NCBI GenBank assembly: GCA_025128025.1
Contig: JAHLYR010000016.1
Coordinates: 89,607-153,606 of the forward strand
From: Synechococcus sp. CS-1330
Lineage (GTDB): Bacteria; Cyanobacteriota; Cyanobacteriia; PCC-6307; Cyanobiaceae
Direction: 5' to 3'
DNA length: 64,000 nt
Under the pieces are notes generated by a model. That model was not told the origin of the DNA and did not search any database. It saw nothing but the letters and a program-made list of their open reading frames with translations. Positions within the stretch are counted from its first letter, which is position 1, and every line of letters begins with the position of its first letter. Positions 27,476 through 37,070 of the stretch are shown one piece after another. The position numbers and the translations under genes were made by a program.

Positions 27476-27732
27476 GGGTCGAGGCGAACGTCCCGTTCAG
27501 CTCGCACCTGTACTGGAATCTCTAGGTGGGAGCGACCCAGCATCCGGGGGCCGTCGACCGAAAAGATGCGTGCCTCAATGCCGAATTCCTTGAAGGCCGT
27601 CTCTAGCTCCTGAATCAGGGCTTTTTCAACCTGGGCCTCGGCGTCCACCACCTTGCCAATTAGGCGTCCGCCCAGGCGACCCAGGCGTTGACGCACCACA
27701 TCGCGGGCGTTGGTTACCTCAATGACCAGCAC
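27472..27732 (-). CDS. Conserved small cyanobacterial protein, unknown function
   Basis: The 86-residue protein is charged and without membrane segments. It starts MLVIEVTNARDVVRQRLG, includes GRLIGKVVDAEAQVEKAL and ends in a strand-rich part (SHLEIPVQVRAERDVRLDP). The mix of a helical N-terminus and a C-terminal beta part resembles small ATPase-inhibitor or KH-like folds, but I cannot assign it. I recall similar proteins in other picocyanobacteria. It ends overlapping murJ. Confidence 0.7.
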   Translation of the reverse strand: MLVIEVTNARDVVRQRLGRLGGRLIGKVVDAEAQVEKALIQELETAFKEFGIEARIFSVDGPRMLGRSHLEIPVQVRAERDVRLDP

Positions 27733-27756
27733 AGCCCGTCGCCAGTTGGCGCAACC

Positions 27757-28047
27757 TTATCGGCAAAACTGCTCCAGCACCTCTTCGAGGTCCCGCAGCT
27801 GGCCGGCGGGCACCAGCCGAGCCAGGGGCAGCCGGGTGGAACCGGCGCCGATCGGCACCTGCACCGCCTCAAGGGCCTGGCGCGCGCACACCTCCGCCCC
27901 CTGGTCCAGCCGGGCGGAACATTCGATCGCCAGGGCCTGGGCCAGACCAGCGTCGCCGAGATAGAGATGCCAACTGGCTACTTGCACGTAAAGGCGATCT
28001 GCCAGGACCAGTTCCAGTTCTTTTAGGTCTGTGGCGGAGAGGGTCAT
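27757..28047 (-). CDS. DUF3181 family protein
   Basis: From ATG 28047 the product has 96 residues. It is helical and soluble, with the segment ADRLYVQVASWHLYLGDAGLA typical of the cyanobacterial DUF3181 family; function unknown. The ATG overlaps the stop of the upstream two-helix membrane protein as ATGA, so the two are translationally coupled. The longer open frame upstream overlaps that gene and was excluded. Confidence 0.78.
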   Translation of the reverse strand: MTLSATDLKELELVLADRLYVQVASWHLYLGDAGLAQALAIECSARLDQGAEVCARQALEAVQVPIGAGSTRLPLARLVPAGQLRDLEEVLEQFCR

Positions 28048-28283
28048 GGCCGGGGGGCTGGACGCAGAGCCACTACAGCGCCAGCGTGAACCAGCAACAC
28101 CAGCAACCAACCAAGGCTGAGCCAGTTGAGGTGGGCCCAGGGGTGACGCATTTCCTGTACCAACCAGAGGCCGCTGTTCAGGGCGGCGAATAGGGCGGCG
28201 TGGAGCGTCAGGTTCACGATCCGTTCGAAGTGCCTGTAGGTGGGGTCTTCGGGGTTGGCGGGGCCGTACCAGCGGATAGGCAT
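28044..28283 (-). CDS. Small 2TM-domain membrane protein
   Basis: The 79-residue protein has a polar N-terminus (IRWYGPANPEDPTYRHFER) and two hydrophobic helices (LHAALFAALNSGLWLV and WLSLGWLLVLLVHAGAVVAL), matching the 2TM domain type found near signalling genes and in small cyanobacterial proteins. Its function is unknown. It is coupled to the DUF3181 gene by an ATGA overlap. Confidence 0.72.
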   Translation of the reverse strand: MPIRWYGPANPEDPTYRHFERIVNLTLHAALFAALNSGLWLVQEMRHPWAHLNWLSLGWLLVLLVHAGAVVALRPAPRP

Positions 28284-28308
28284 TGAGGGGGAGGCGAGGA
28301 CGGGGTGT

Positions 28309-28339
28309 TTGACGGATGGGCCCTCCGTGCGGTGAGAAT
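28309..28339 (+). promoter_or_regulatory. Promoter of tRNA-Arg
   Basis: A -35 TTGACG at 28309-28314 and a -10 GAGAAT at 28334-28339 are 19 bases apart. Transcription would start near 28346, two bases before the tRNA. Confidence 0.5.
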
Positions 28340-28347
28340 GGGCCCAT

Positions 28348-28421
28348 GCGCTTGTAGCTCAGCGGATTAGAGCATCTGACTACGGATCAGAGGGTCGGGA
28401 GTTCGAATCTCTCCAGGCGCG
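28348..28421 (+). tRNA. trnR: tRNA-Arg(ACG)
   Basis: The acceptor strands GCGCTTG (28348-28354) and CAGGCGC (28414-28420) pair with one G-T, followed by discriminator G. The anticodon arm is TCTGA-CTACGGA-TCAGA with anticodon ACG, whose A34 is normally edited to inosine. The T arm GGGAG-TTCGAAT-CTCTC is canonical. CCA is not encoded. Confidence 0.97.
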
Positions 28422-28429
28422 CTTCTTTC

Positions 28430-28456
28430 AAAACCGCCTTTGGGCGGTTTTTTTTT
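28430..28456 (+). terminator. Intrinsic terminator after tRNA-Arg
   Basis: AAACCGCC (28431-28438) pairs perfectly with GGCGGTTT (28443-28450) across a TTTG loop, followed by further Ts to 28456. This is the clearest terminator in the window. Confidence 0.93.
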
Positions 28457-28531
28457 GGGTTGGCTTCGACATGGAGGTATCCCTTGCCCGGCTCCGGTCC
28501 TTACGATCATCAAACGATTTAACCCTCAACC

Positions 28532-29821
28532 ATGGCCAACCCCGGCGGTGCTGCCCTCAACCAGTCCCTAGCTGCCGGAGATCCCGCCATCGCTGGGCTG
28601 ATTGAAAATGAGCTGCGGCGCCAGGAAACCCACCTTGAGCTGATCGCCTCTGAGAACTTTGCCTCCCGAGCCGTGATGGAGGCGCAGGGCTCTGTGCTCA
28701 CAAATAAATACGCCGAAGGCCTGCCATCCAAGCGCTACTACGGCGGCTGTGAGCATGTCGATGCGATCGAGGAGCTGGCGATTGAGCGGGCCAAGGAGCT
28801 GTTTGGCGCCGCCTGGGCAAATGTGCAGCCCCACAGCGGCGCCCAGGCCAACTTCGCTGTCTTCCTAGCGCTGCTGCAGCCCGGCGACACGATCCTGGGT
28901 ATGGATCTCAGCCACGGCGGCCACCTCACCCACGGATCGCCGGTGAACGTAAGCGGCAAGTGGTTCAAGGCCGTGCACTACGGCGTCGACCCCGACAGCC
29001 AGCAGCTCAACTTCGACACCATCCGCCAGCTGGCCCTCGAGCACAAGCCCAAGCTGATCGTCTGCGGCTACTCCGCCTATCCCCGCAGTATCGATTTCCA
29101 GGCTTTCCGTGCCATCGCCGATGAGGTGGGCGCCTTCCTGCTGGCCGATATGGCCCACATCGCCGGTCTGGTGGCGGCGGGCGTGCACCCCAACCCTGTG
29201 CCCCATTGCGACGTGGTGACTACCACCACCCACAAGACCCTGCGGGGCCCCCGCGGCGGCCTGATCCTCTGCCGCGATGCCGAGTTCGGCAAGCAGTTTG
29301 ACAAGGCCGTGTTTCCCGGCAGCCAGGGCGGCCCGCTCGAGCACGTGATCGCTGCCAAGGCGGTGGCCTTTGGTGAGGCCCTAGAGCCCAGCTTCCGCGT
29401 CTACAGCCAGCAGGTGGTGGCCAACGCCCAGGCCCTGGCGGCCCGCATCCAGGAGCGCGGCATCGCCGTGGTCAGCGGCGGCACTGACAACCACATCGTG
29501 CTGCTGGATCTGCGCGGCATCGGGATGACAGGCAAGGTGGCCGACCTGCTGGTGAGTGATGTCCACATCACCGCCAACAAGAACACGGTGCCCTTCGATC
29601 CCCAGTCGCCCTTCGTGACCAGCGGCCTGCGCCTGGGCACTGCCGCCTGCACCACCCGCGGTTTTGACGAGGCCGCCTTCCGCGAGGTGGCTGATGTGAT
29701 CGCCGATCGCTTGCTCAATCCCGAAGACAGCGCCATTGAACAGCGCTGCCGTGATCGGGTTGCGGCTCTCTGTGAGCGCTTCCCGCTTTACGCAGCAGCG
29801 CGTGAGCTTCAGCACGCTTGA
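28532..29821 (+). CDS. glyA: Serine hydroxymethyltransferase
   Basis: The 429-residue PLP enzyme interconverts serine and glycine, charging tetrahydrofolate with a one-carbon unit; in cyanobacteria it also serves photorespiratory glycine. Visible motifs are [30 protein letters not shown], and the PLP lysine in [15 protein letters not shown]. The length is normal. A possible -10 TACGAT lies at 28502-28507, about 25 bases before the ATG, downstream of the tRNA terminator. Confidence 0.97.
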   Translation: MANPGGAALNQSLAAGDPAIAGLIENELRRQETHLELIASENFASRAVMEAQGSVLTNKYAEGLPSKRYYGGCEHVDAIEELAIERAKELFGAAWANVQPHSGAQANFAVFLALLQPGDTILGMDLSHGGHLTHGSPVNVSGKWFKAVHYGVDPDSQQLNFDTIRQLALEHKPKLIVCGYSAYPRSIDFQAFRAIADEVGAFLLADMAHIAGLVAAGVHPNPVPHCDVVTTTTHKTLRGPRGGLILCRDAEFGKQFDKAVFPGSQGGPLEHVIAAKAVAFGEALEPSFRVYSQQVVANAQALAARIQERGIAVVSGGTDNHIVLLDLRGIGMTGKVADLLVSDVHITANKNTVPFDPQSPFVTSGLRLGTAACTTRGFDEAAFREVADVIADRLLNPEDSAIEQRCRDRVAALCERFPLYAAARELQHA

Positions 29822-29885
29822 TCCAGTTCAACGCCCGTAAGGTGGGTGCTGAAGGCCATTTTTCGGCTTGCTTCGGTCTGATTCA

Positions 29886-30983
29886 GTGACCCTCGCCTAC
29901 AGCCCCAACGCGGCCGCCTTGCTCACTTTTGCCGTTGCTGCTCTGTGCACGGCTCTAGTGGTGCCAGTGGTACGCAGGCTCGGACTGCGCTTGGGATTGG
30001 TGGATGCTCCCGATGCGCGCAAGCAGCACACCTCACCGATGGTTCGCCTTGGCGGGGTCGGCATTGTTATCGCCTTCAGTGCAGCCCTGGGCCTCATCTG
30101 GGCATTGGGTGGGTTCGCCAACCTGCCCGCTGAAAAGGACCAGCTGATCTGGACCACCCTGGCTGGCGCCCTTTGCTTTTTCTTGATCGGGCTTGCAGAT
30201 GATCTCTATGCCCTGCCGCCCTTGCCCCGCTTGGCCGGCCAGTTGGCCATTTCGATGGTTGCGTGGAACGAGGGTGTGCGCATCGGCAACATCGAGATCC
30301 CCATGGGCTGGTGGGGAGGCTCTGATCTGCTGCTGCCATTGCCAGAGTGGCTAAGCCTGCTGGCAACCGTGATCTGGTTGGTGGGCATCACCAACGCCAT
30401 CAACTGGCTTGATGGTCTCGATGGTCTGGCCGCGGGCGTGAGCGGTATCGCTGCAGTGGGTTTGCTGTCGGTGAGTTTCAGCCTGCATCAGCCTGCTGCT
30501 GGCCTGTTGGCCGCGGCGCTGGCCGGTAGCTGCCTCGGCTTCCTGCGCCACAACTTCAACCCTGCCCGCATCTTCATGGGCGACGGCGGCTCCTATTTCT
30601 TGGGCTTTGCTCTGGCGGCGATCAGCATCGTCGGCCCGGCCAAGGCGCTCACCAGCGTCAGCCTGCTGCTACCACTGCTGATCCTTTCGCTGCCCTTGGC
30701 CGACATGTCGGCAGTGATCATGGGGCGTCTCAGCGAAGGCCACTCTCCCTTCTATCCCGATCGGCGCCACCTGCACCACCGGCTACTAAGGACGGGACTG
30801 AGTCATCGCCGCACCGTGTTGCTGATTTATGCCTTCACCCAGTGGTTGGGCTCCCTGGCCCTGGTGCTGGTGAATGCTGAATTGCGCTTTCTCTGGCTGG
30901 CCCTGGCTACTGCGGTGTTGATCTGGGTGCTGGTTAGTACTCGCCGGGCCTTGCAGCAGCCTGCGGCCAACCGGGAGCTGTGA
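29886..30983 (+). CDS. WecA/TagO-like undecaprenyl-phosphate sugar-1-phosphate transferase
   Basis: The protein (365 residues from GTG 29886; a TTG at 29868 is an alternative) belongs to the MraY/WecA family with about ten transmembrane helices. Key motifs: [28 protein letters not shown] with the catalytic aspartates, [11 protein letters not shown], and the WecA-type loop [10 protein letters not shown]. It would attach GlcNAc-1-phosphate or another HexNAc-1-phosphate to undecaprenyl phosphate, starting a surface glycan. cinA follows after only 4 bases. Confidence 0.92.
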   Translation: MTLAYSPNAAALLTFAVAALCTALVVPVVRRLGLRLGLVDAPDARKQHTSPMVRLGGVGIVIAFSAALGLIWALGGFANLPAEKDQLIWTTLAGALCFFLIGLADDLYALPPLPRLAGQLAISMVAWNEGVRIGNIEIPMGWWGGSDLLLPLPEWLSLLATVIWLVGITNAINWLDGLDGLAAGVSGIAAVGLLSVSFSLHQPAAGLLAAALAGSCLGFLRHNFNPARIFMGDGGSYFLGFALAAISIVGPAKALTSVSLLLPLLILSLPLADMSAVIMGRLSEGHSPFYPDRRHLHHRLLRTGLSHRRTVLLIYAFTQWLGSLALVLVNAELRFLWLALATAVLIWVLVSTRRALQQPAANREL

Positions 30984-30987
30984 GGCT

Positions 30988-32268
30988 TTGACAGCCGAGA
31001 TCCTCTGCATCGGCACCGAGCTGCTGCTCGGCAACATCACCAATGGCAATGCCCGCTGGCTGGCCGAGCAGCTGGCAGCCCTGGGCATCGCCCACCAGCG
31101 CCAGATCGTGGTTGGCGATAACCGCATGCGCCTGATGGCAGCGGTGCGGGAAGCGGCAGGTCGCTGCCGGGTGTTGATCACTACCGGCGGCCTCGGCCCG
31201 ACCCCAGACGACCTGACCACCGAAGCTATCGCTGCTGTTTTTGACACGCCCCTGGTGGAGCACCCAGACATCTGGAGCGCCATCCAGGCCCGCATCGGCG
31301 CCCGCGGCCGTTTCTGTTCTCCCAGCAACCGCAAACAGGCATTCCTGCCCGAAGGGGCGGCGGTGTTGCCAAATCCCACCGGCACCGCCCCCGGCATGAT
31401 CTGGACCCCGCCTGCGGCCCCGGGCATCCAGCCCGGATTCACCGTGCTCACTTTCCCTGGCGTGCCAAGCGAAATGGAGGCGATGTGGTTTGGCACCGCG
31501 GAGCCATGGCTGCGCTCAGCTGGTTTGGCTCAGGGGGTGTTCGCCAGTCGCATGTTGCGCTTTTGGGGCGTTTCCGAGTCGGCTCTGGCTGAGCAGATGG
31601 TTGATCTGCTCGCCCTAGAAAACCCAACTGTGGCTCCCTACGCCGGAGCCGGTGAAGTGAAGCTGCGCCTCACGGCCAGGGCAGGCAGCGTTGCTGAAGC
31701 CCAGATCCTGCTGGCTCCGCTTGAGGCCCAGATCCGGGCCCGCTCTGGTAGTGCCTGTTTCGGCGTCGATGACGACAGCCTGGCCAGTGTGGTGCTCGAG
31801 CAGCTGCGCCGCCGCGGTGAGACGCTGGCGGTAGCTGAGAGCTGTACTGGCGGAGGGCTGGGGGCGGCTCTGGCGGCGGTGCCCGGAGCCTCTGATTGCT
31901 TTGTTGGTGGCGTGATTGCCTACGCCAACTCGATTAAGCAGGCGTTGCTTGGGGTGCCGCAGGCCCTGCTTGAGAGCCACGGCGCCGTGAGCGATCCGGT
32001 GGCCCTCGCCATGGCTGAGGGCGCCCGCTGTGCAACTGGTGCCACCTGGGCCATTGCTGTGACCGGCATCGCCGGCCCCGGGGGTGGCAGCATTGAGAAG
32101 CCGGTGGGACTTGTGCATATCGCCATTGCCGGCCCGGATGGTTGCAGCAGCGAGGCAGTGCGCTTTGGCGCCACGCGCGGCCGGGTCTGGATTCAGCGGT
32201 TGACTACCGGTGAGGCGCTCCATCGCTTGCGCCTGCGGCTGGCCGACTGCCCCGGGGCGCAGCTTTAG
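30988..32268 (+). CDS. cinA: CinA family protein (competence/damage-inducible)
   Basis: The 426-residue protein has an N-terminal MoCF-like domain ([42 protein letters not shown]) and a C-terminal CinA domain ([45 protein letters not shown]). Related proteins have ADP-ribose pyrophosphatase and NMN deamidase activity, in NAD salvage; which activity holds here is unclear. The start is a TTG 4 bases after the WecA-like gene. leuC follows after 28 bases. Confidence 0.93.
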   Translation: MTAEILCIGTELLLGNITNGNARWLAEQLAALGIAHQRQIVVGDNRMRLMAAVREAAGRCRVLITTGGLGPTPDDLTTEAIAAVFDTPLVEHPDIWSAIQARIGARGRFCSPSNRKQAFLPEGAAVLPNPTGTAPGMIWTPPAAPGIQPGFTVLTFPGVPSEMEAMWFGTAEPWLRSAGLAQGVFASRMLRFWGVSESALAEQMVDLLALENPTVAPYAGAGEVKLRLTARAGSVAEAQILLAPLEAQIRARSGSACFGVDDDSLASVVLEQLRRRGETLAVAESCTGGGLGAALAAVPGASDCFVGGVIAYANSIKQALLGVPQALLESHGAVSDPVALAMAEGARCATGATWAIAVTGIAGPGGGSIEKPVGLVHIAIAGPDGCSSEAVRFGATRGRVWIQRLTTGEALHRLRLRLADCPGAQL

Positions 32269-32296
32269 GCTGAAGCTTCAGTCGAACGGACCTTGC

Positions 32297-33712
32297 GTGA
32301 GTGCCGGCACCCTCTACGACAAGGTCTGGGATCTGCATCGGGTGGCCCAGTTGCCTGGCGGCTCCACCCAGTTGTTTATCGGTTTGCACCTGATTCATGA
32401 GGTGACCAGCCCCCAGGCCTTTGCAGCCTTGAAAGATCTGGGCCTGCGGGTGCGACTCCCCGAGCGCACCGTGGCCACGGTTGATCACATCGTGCCGACC
32501 ACATCCCAGGCGCGCCCCTTCGCTGATCCTCTGGCGGAGGAGATGCTCGCCACCCTCGAGCGCAACTGCAGCGACTACGGCATCCCTTTGCATGGCCTCG
32601 GCAGCGGCCGCCAGGGAATCGTGCATGTGATTGCCCCCGAATTGGGTCTCACCCAGCCGGGTATGACCGTCGCCTGCGGCGACTCCCACACCTCCACCCA
32701 CGGGGCGTTTGGAGCGATTGCCTTTGGCATTGGCACCAGCCAGGTGCGCGATGTGCTGGCCAGCCAGAGCCTGTCGATGGGCAAGCTCAAGGTGCGGCGG
32801 ATTTGGGTTGAGGGTCAGCTGCAGCCGGGCGTCTATGCCAAAGACTTGGTGCTGCACATCATCCGGGTGTTGGGTGTCAAAGGTGGTGTGGGCTACGCCT
32901 ACGAATTTGCCGGCCCCGCCATCGATGCTTTGGCGATGGAGGAGCGCATGACCCTCTGCAACATGGCGATCGAGGGCGGTGCCCGCTGCGGCTACGTCAA
33001 TCCCGATGCCGTCACCTTTGCTTACCTGGAAGGCCGGCCCTATGCCCCCAAGGCTGAAGGTTGGGAGCGGGCCGTGGCCTGGTGGCGTGGCCTGGCCAGT
33101 GGCGCAGACGCAGTTTTTGACGATGAGGTGCGCTTCGATGCCGCCGCCATTGCGCCGACGGTCACCTGGGGGATCACCCCCGGCCAGGGCATCGGTGTTG
33201 ATGAAACGGTGCCAACCTTGGAGCAGACAGAGCCAGATGAGCGGCCCCTGGCCCAGGAGGCCTACCGCTACATGGATCTGCAGCCGGGTACTCCGATTGC
33301 CGGCACAAGGGTGGATGTTTGCTTCATTGGCAGCTGCACCAATGGGCGCCTGTCCGATCTGCAGGCGGCTGCGGCTGTGGCCAAGGGGCGCCATGTGGCT
33401 CCGGGCATCAAGGCGTTTGTGGTGCCTGGTTCTGAACAGGTGGCGGCGGCCGCGGTAGCGGAAGGACTCGACCGAGTTTTTAGGGAGGCTGGCTTTGAGT
33501 GGCGTGAGCCCGGCTGCTCGATGTGCCTGGCCATGAATCCAGACCGGCTTGAGGGCCGCCAGATCAGCGCTAGTTCAAGTAATCGCAACTTCAAGGGTCG
33601 CCAGGGCTCGGCTAGCGGCCGCACCCTGCTGATGAGTCCGGCGATGGTGGCTGCGGCCGCAATTGCCGGCAAAGTGTGTGATGTGCGCCAGATGATTAAC
33701 ACCACGCCATGA
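32297..33712 (+). CDS. leuC: 3-isopropylmalate dehydratase large subunit
   Basis: The 471-residue aconitase-family subunit isomerises 2- to 3-isopropylmalate in leucine synthesis with LeuD. The GTG at 32297 ([15 protein letters not shown]) matches the family start. The [4Fe-4S] ligands are in [12 protein letters not shown] and [32 protein letters not shown] is also present. The stop overlaps leuD as ATGA, fitting a tightly coupled two-subunit enzyme. Confidence 0.97.
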   Translation: MSAGTLYDKVWDLHRVAQLPGGSTQLFIGLHLIHEVTSPQAFAALKDLGLRVRLPERTVATVDHIVPTTSQARPFADPLAEEMLATLERNCSDYGIPLHGLGSGRQGIVHVIAPELGLTQPGMTVACGDSHTSTHGAFGAIAFGIGTSQVRDVLASQSLSMGKLKVRRIWVEGQLQPGVYAKDLVLHIIRVLGVKGGVGYAYEFAGPAIDALAMEERMTLCNMAIEGGARCGYVNPDAVTFAYLEGRPYAPKAEGWERAVAWWRGLASGADAVFDDEVRFDAAAIAPTVTWGITPGQGIGVDETVPTLEQTEPDERPLAQEAYRYMDLQPGTPIAGTRVDVCFIGSCTNGRLSDLQAAAAVAKGRHVAPGIKAFVVPGSEQVAAAAVAEGLDRVFREAGFEWREPGCSMCLAMNPDRLEGRQISASSSNRNFKGRQGSASGRTLLMSPAMVAAAAIAGKVCDVRQMINTTP

Positions 33713-34335
33713 CCGCGGCCATGACCACCTCCAGCTTTCCCCTTGGCCCTATCGCGGCTGTGCTCGGGCGCGCCGTTGTCATCGCCGGCGACGACATTGA
33801 CACCGACCGAATCATTCCAGCCCGTTTTCTTAAATGTGTCACCTTTGACGGGCTTGGTGAGCAGGTGTTTGCCGATGATCGGGCCGAGCTCTCTGGGGAG
33901 CATCCCTTCGATCGAGCAGAGCTGCAGGGCGCCTCTGTGCTGGTTGTGAACCGCAACTTTGGTTGTGGCTCAAGTCGTGAGCATGCTCCCCAGGCGCTGA
34001 TGCGCTGGGGTATCCGGGCGGTTGTGGGGGAAAGCTTTGCTGAGATCTTTTATGGCAATTGTCTGGCCTTGGGAATTCCTTGTTTCACCGCATCCCACGC
34101 CAGCGTGCTGAGCCTGCAAGATCAGCTGATCGCCGATCCTGACCAAGAGCTGAACTTGTCGCTGGCTACGGCCTCCCTGGAGGACTCCCGGGGGCAGCTT
34201 TGGCAACTAGAACTCCAGGCCGGTCCCCAGCAGATGCTGGCGTCTGGGCAATGGGATGCCACCTCCCAGTTGCTGGCCCACGACAGCGAGCTAACTCGCA
34301 CAGCTGAATCTTTGCCCTATATCAACGGCTTCTAG
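33709..34335 (+). CDS. leuD: 3-isopropylmalate dehydratase small subunit
   Basis: The 208-residue swivelling subunit pairs with LeuC. Signature motifs are [15 protein letters not shown] and the substrate loop [17 protein letters not shown]. The ATG at 33709 couples to leuC by ATGA; an in-frame ATG at 33721 is a possible alternative. The last 14 bases overlap the convergent outer-membrane gene's end. It has a short C-terminal extension after the conserved core. Confidence 0.96.
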   Translation: MTAAMTTSSFPLGPIAAVLGRAVVIAGDDIDTDRIIPARFLKCVTFDGLGEQVFADDRAELSGEHPFDRAELQGASVLVVNRNFGCGSSREHAPQALMRWGIRAVVGESFAEIFYGNCLALGIPCFTASHASVLSLQDQLIADPDQELNLSLATASLEDSRGQLWQLELQAGPQQMLASGQWDATSQLLAHDSELTRTAESLPYINGF

Positions 34336-36697
34336 GCCTGGGCACGAAGGGTGTGCCACTGCCAGTGAAGTTGAAGTCGTTTAGTTTGACGCGGATGCCG
34401 CCGATGCCGTCGTAGGGGCTGTAGTAGACCCCGAGCTCATAGGAGCGGCGTTGCAGTTTTAATTCCACATAGGAATAGGAAACGTCACCATAGAATTCGG
34501 AGTTATTGTCAATGTTGAAGGTGGCACCAGCTTCCAGCACAATTGGACCATAGATCTGTTGGGCTGCTTGAAAGCTAAGGGTGCGCAGGTCTACTGTGCG
34601 ATCAAAGCCAAAGGGGCTGGCTCCATTTAAAAAGGTACCGGCGATTGAGGCCGAGAAGCGGGTGTAATCGAATACGGGCCGATCAAACTGCCCCAGCGTG
34701 AACGAAGGTCCGCCCCACAGGGTGAGGGTGTTCTGGTTTGCTCCATCGCTATAAGTGGCCGCGTAGCCACTGGCTCCGAAGTTGATTCCCAGGCCTGGTA
34801 CTACCTGCACAGGTGCATAGCGTAAGCCCCGCTTGGGGTCTTCGCTGGCGTCAAGGGCAGGGCCCTGCCAGAGCTGTAGGGTGGTGCTTGCTGCCAGGTT
34901 GGCATAGCTACGCCATAAAGAATCAAGGGTGTTTGTTTCAAATAGCGCCGCCTCATAGGCTCCTGATTGGGCTGCCCAGTTGAGATTAACCGGCGCAATG
35001 AAGGGAGTTTTTCGGGGGGCACCCTGAGTCTTGGGCTGATTCAGGACCACGTTGCCAGCCAGATTGGCGCCATAGGAATAAACTACGGTTTGAAGTCCTA
35101 GGCTGCCATTGTAAATGCGCTCGCGATAGGATCCAAATAGATTGATGTTTGCGCTTGTATGGCCGGGCAGGTTGAGAGGGGCCGTCAAGCGGCTGGTGCT
35201 GCGGGTGCCGGAGCGGAAGTTGTCTGGGTTGAGAGTAGACAGGCTGGCTTCGGCATTTAAAGAGAGCCAGCCCATGGGCAGGTTGAGTGCCGCCAGCAGG
35301 CCGAACATATCTGCGAGTTTGGCGGTCTGTTCGCTGGTAGGGTTTGCCAGGTTTTGTCCGGGAAGCACGTAACTACTGGTACGGTCTTCGATGGCCCGCT
35401 GCACATTCAGCTGGGGCTGGAGTTGCAAGCTGCCCCGCTTGCCTAGTTTTATTGGCTCCAGGTTGTAGCCAATAAAAAAGCCATCGCGATCTTCTTTATC
35501 GGTATCCCAGGAAAAACGAGCTTCTTCGGCGCCGATGGTTGTGTTTGTGATTGCCGGCAAAGAAACTTTGCCGTCTAGCAGAATCTGGCTGCTGCGGCTG
35601 TTGATGCGGGTCACGCCGCGCCCATCCATAACGGCCACCACCTTGCGGGCCAGGCTCCAAGAGGCGGCAGGAGTGAAGGGATCGTTGGTAAAAGCAATCT
35701 GTTCGGCAGTCCAGCGGTTGCCTCTGATTTGGATCTGGGCTCCTTGAAAGCGAATGCGGCTGATCGTGCCCGCTTTGTTTGTGGGCGGGCGGTAGCCCTG
35801 CCCATTGCTGTTGAGCGAGTCCGTGGTGTCAATAACGGCTCCCAGGTCGAGCTTCAGCTTGGTGCTCCAGCTCTGCTGGAACTTCACGTTGCCCACCTTT
35901 GAGTCCACGTCTGGCAGCTGGTCGAGCTCAGTTGCTGTAATGACAGGCTTCCCAGATCCCATCGAGATCGCCTGTGCCTGCGGGCCGCCCGCCTGGGGTG
36001 GGCCAAAAGCAACTGATTCCAGGGCCCTATTTAGAGATAGAGCTGGATTGGAGTGCTCGCCGCCAGGGCAGCCGGCTGGTGCGGGCATCGTGGGCAGGCT
36101 GCTGCGGCCCGGTGGCAACACCCGCACCAGCGTTCTATTGCCAGGATCTGCGCTGAGTGGCGGACAGGCAAACGCTGGTTGGCTGACTTCAGATGGCTGA
36201 CTGTTCGTTTTTGCCTTGGGTTCTTGAGAATTGATGTCCCGGGCAAGGGTGTCTTGGTCAATGACGCCATAGACGTCGTCAAGTTCACCGCTGCCTTCTA
36301 GGTCGCTATAGCGCAGACGGCTTGCCTGCAGGTATTGATCTCCTTTAATCAGGCGAATTTGCCCGCTGGCGTAGACACTGCGGCTTGGTTCTGCCAGTTC
36401 GACTCGATCTGCCAGCAGGCGCCAGCCGTTGAAGCGGGCTTCCACGTTGCCGGTGGCAACAAATCGGCCCAGTTGCTGGTCGTAGCCCTGCTGATCCGCC
36501 TTAATTACAGCAAAGTTTGGAGCACGGTTAACTGAACTAGCGGCTTTAACTGCCCCGGGCTGGCTAGGGATATCACTTGCCAGAGCCTCTGGAGCGAATA
36601 GGGCGGATAGGCAAGCAGCTGTTAATAGTTGGCGAGCGAGCTTCCTTAAAGGCCGTTTCTCCACAGGCGCTCGATGGGAATTGACAGACAAATCCAT
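34322..36697 (-). CDS. LptD-like outer-membrane protein (OstA domain plus DUF3769)
   Basis: This 791-residue protein has a likely signal peptide (basic RPLRKLARQ, then LLTAACLSALFAPEALAS), an N-terminal OstA/LptA-like beta domain (VIKADQQGYDQQLGRFVATGNVEARFNG split over two strands) and a long beta-strand-rich C-terminal part, assigned to DUF3769, the cyanobacterial counterpart of the LPS-assembly barrel LptD. It would insert lipopolysaccharide into the outer leaflet. Its base composition is somewhat more AT-rich than neighbouring genes. It is convergent with leuD, with a 14-base overlap. Confidence 0.82.
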   Translation of the reverse strand: MDLSVNSHRAPVEKRPLRKLARQLLTAACLSALFAPEALASDIPSQPGAVKAASSVNRAPNFAVIKADQQGYDQQLGRFVATGNVEARFNGWRLLADRVELAEPSRSVYASGQIRLIKGDQYLQASRLRYSDLEGSGELDDVYGVIDQDTLARDINSQEPKAKTNSQPSEVSQPAFACPPLSADPGNRTLVRVLPPGRSSLPTMPAPAGCPGGEHSNPALSLNRALESVAFGPPQAGGPQAQAISMGSGKPVITATELDQLPDVDSKVGNVKFQQSWSTKLKLDLGAVIDTTDSLNSNGQGYRPPTNKAGTISRIRFQGAQIQIRGNRWTAEQIAFTNDPFTPAASWSLARKVVAVMDGRGVTRINSRSSQILLDGKVSLPAITNTTIGAEEARFSWDTDKEDRDGFFIGYNLEPIKLGKRGSLQLQPQLNVQRAIEDRTSSYVLPGQNLANPTSEQTAKLADMFGLLAALNLPMGWLSLNAEASLSTLNPDNFRSGTRSTSRLTAPLNLPGHTSANINLFGSYRERIYNGSLGLQTVVYSYGANLAGNVVLNQPKTQGAPRKTPFIAPVNLNWAAQSGAYEAALFETNTLDSLWRSYANLAASTTLQLWQGPALDASEDPKRGLRYAPVQVVPGLGINFGASGYAATYSDGANQNTLTLWGGPSFTLGQFDRPVFDYTRFSASIAGTFLNGASPFGFDRTVDLRTLSFQAAQQIYGPIVLEAGATFNIDNNSEFYGDVSYSYVELKLQRRSYELGVYYSPYDGIGGIRVKLNDFNFTGSGTPFVPRPRSR

Positions 36698-36836
36698 CAG
36701 ACCTTTAGACCTTCTTGAGCCCGAAGTGCTAATGGAAGCGTGTCTGAAATTGGCACGATTAAATCAGGCGCAGCAGGTCCTTTTGGGGATCATCCCACAA
36801 ACAGAATCAGGATCTTGCTGGCCTAGTGCCAGCTGA

Positions 36837-36956
36837 TCAATCTTCCAGGTCTTTACGGCTCGGCGTGCGGCTCGGGTCGCTGGCCAAAAATCCGAACACA
36901 AAGATCCCGATAAAGAAGAAGACGACCGAATAAACCGAGATCTTGAGGGCGAGCAT
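36837..36956 (-). CDS. psbI: Photosystem II reaction centre protein I
   Basis: A 39-residue protein with one transmembrane helix. The N-terminal [12 protein letters not shown] and the ending [19 protein letters not shown] match PsbI, a subunit next to D1 needed for PSII assembly. It was found by eye, being too short for routine gene finding. It stands alone, with a G-C palindrome in its upstream region at 37024-37037, and shares that 114-base gap with the divergent mannosidase gene. Confidence 0.96.
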   Translation of the reverse strand: MLALKISVYSVVFFFIGIFVFGFLASDPSRTPSRKDLED

Positions 36957-37023
36957 GGTTCGGCCTTGGGGAACGGCGAGCGGGTGACAGGGAGTGACAG
37001 GCGCGTTTAAGGGCCTAGTCGAC

Positions 37024-37037
37024 CCCGCAGCTGCGGG
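37024..37037. repeat. 14-bp perfect palindrome between psbI and the mannosidase gene
   Basis: CCCGCAGCTGCGGG reads the same on both strands and lies in the 114-base divergent region. It could be an operator or simply form a hairpin in either leader; no regulator is known to me for this sequence. Confidence 0.4.
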
Positions 37038-37070
37038 ATCATCCTATGGGACTCGGCTTGCCATCCAACG

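Noticed and set aside
32204..33394. 396-codon open frame opposite leuC
   Set aside because: leuC is certain from its iron-sulphur motifs; the antisense frame shows no family features.
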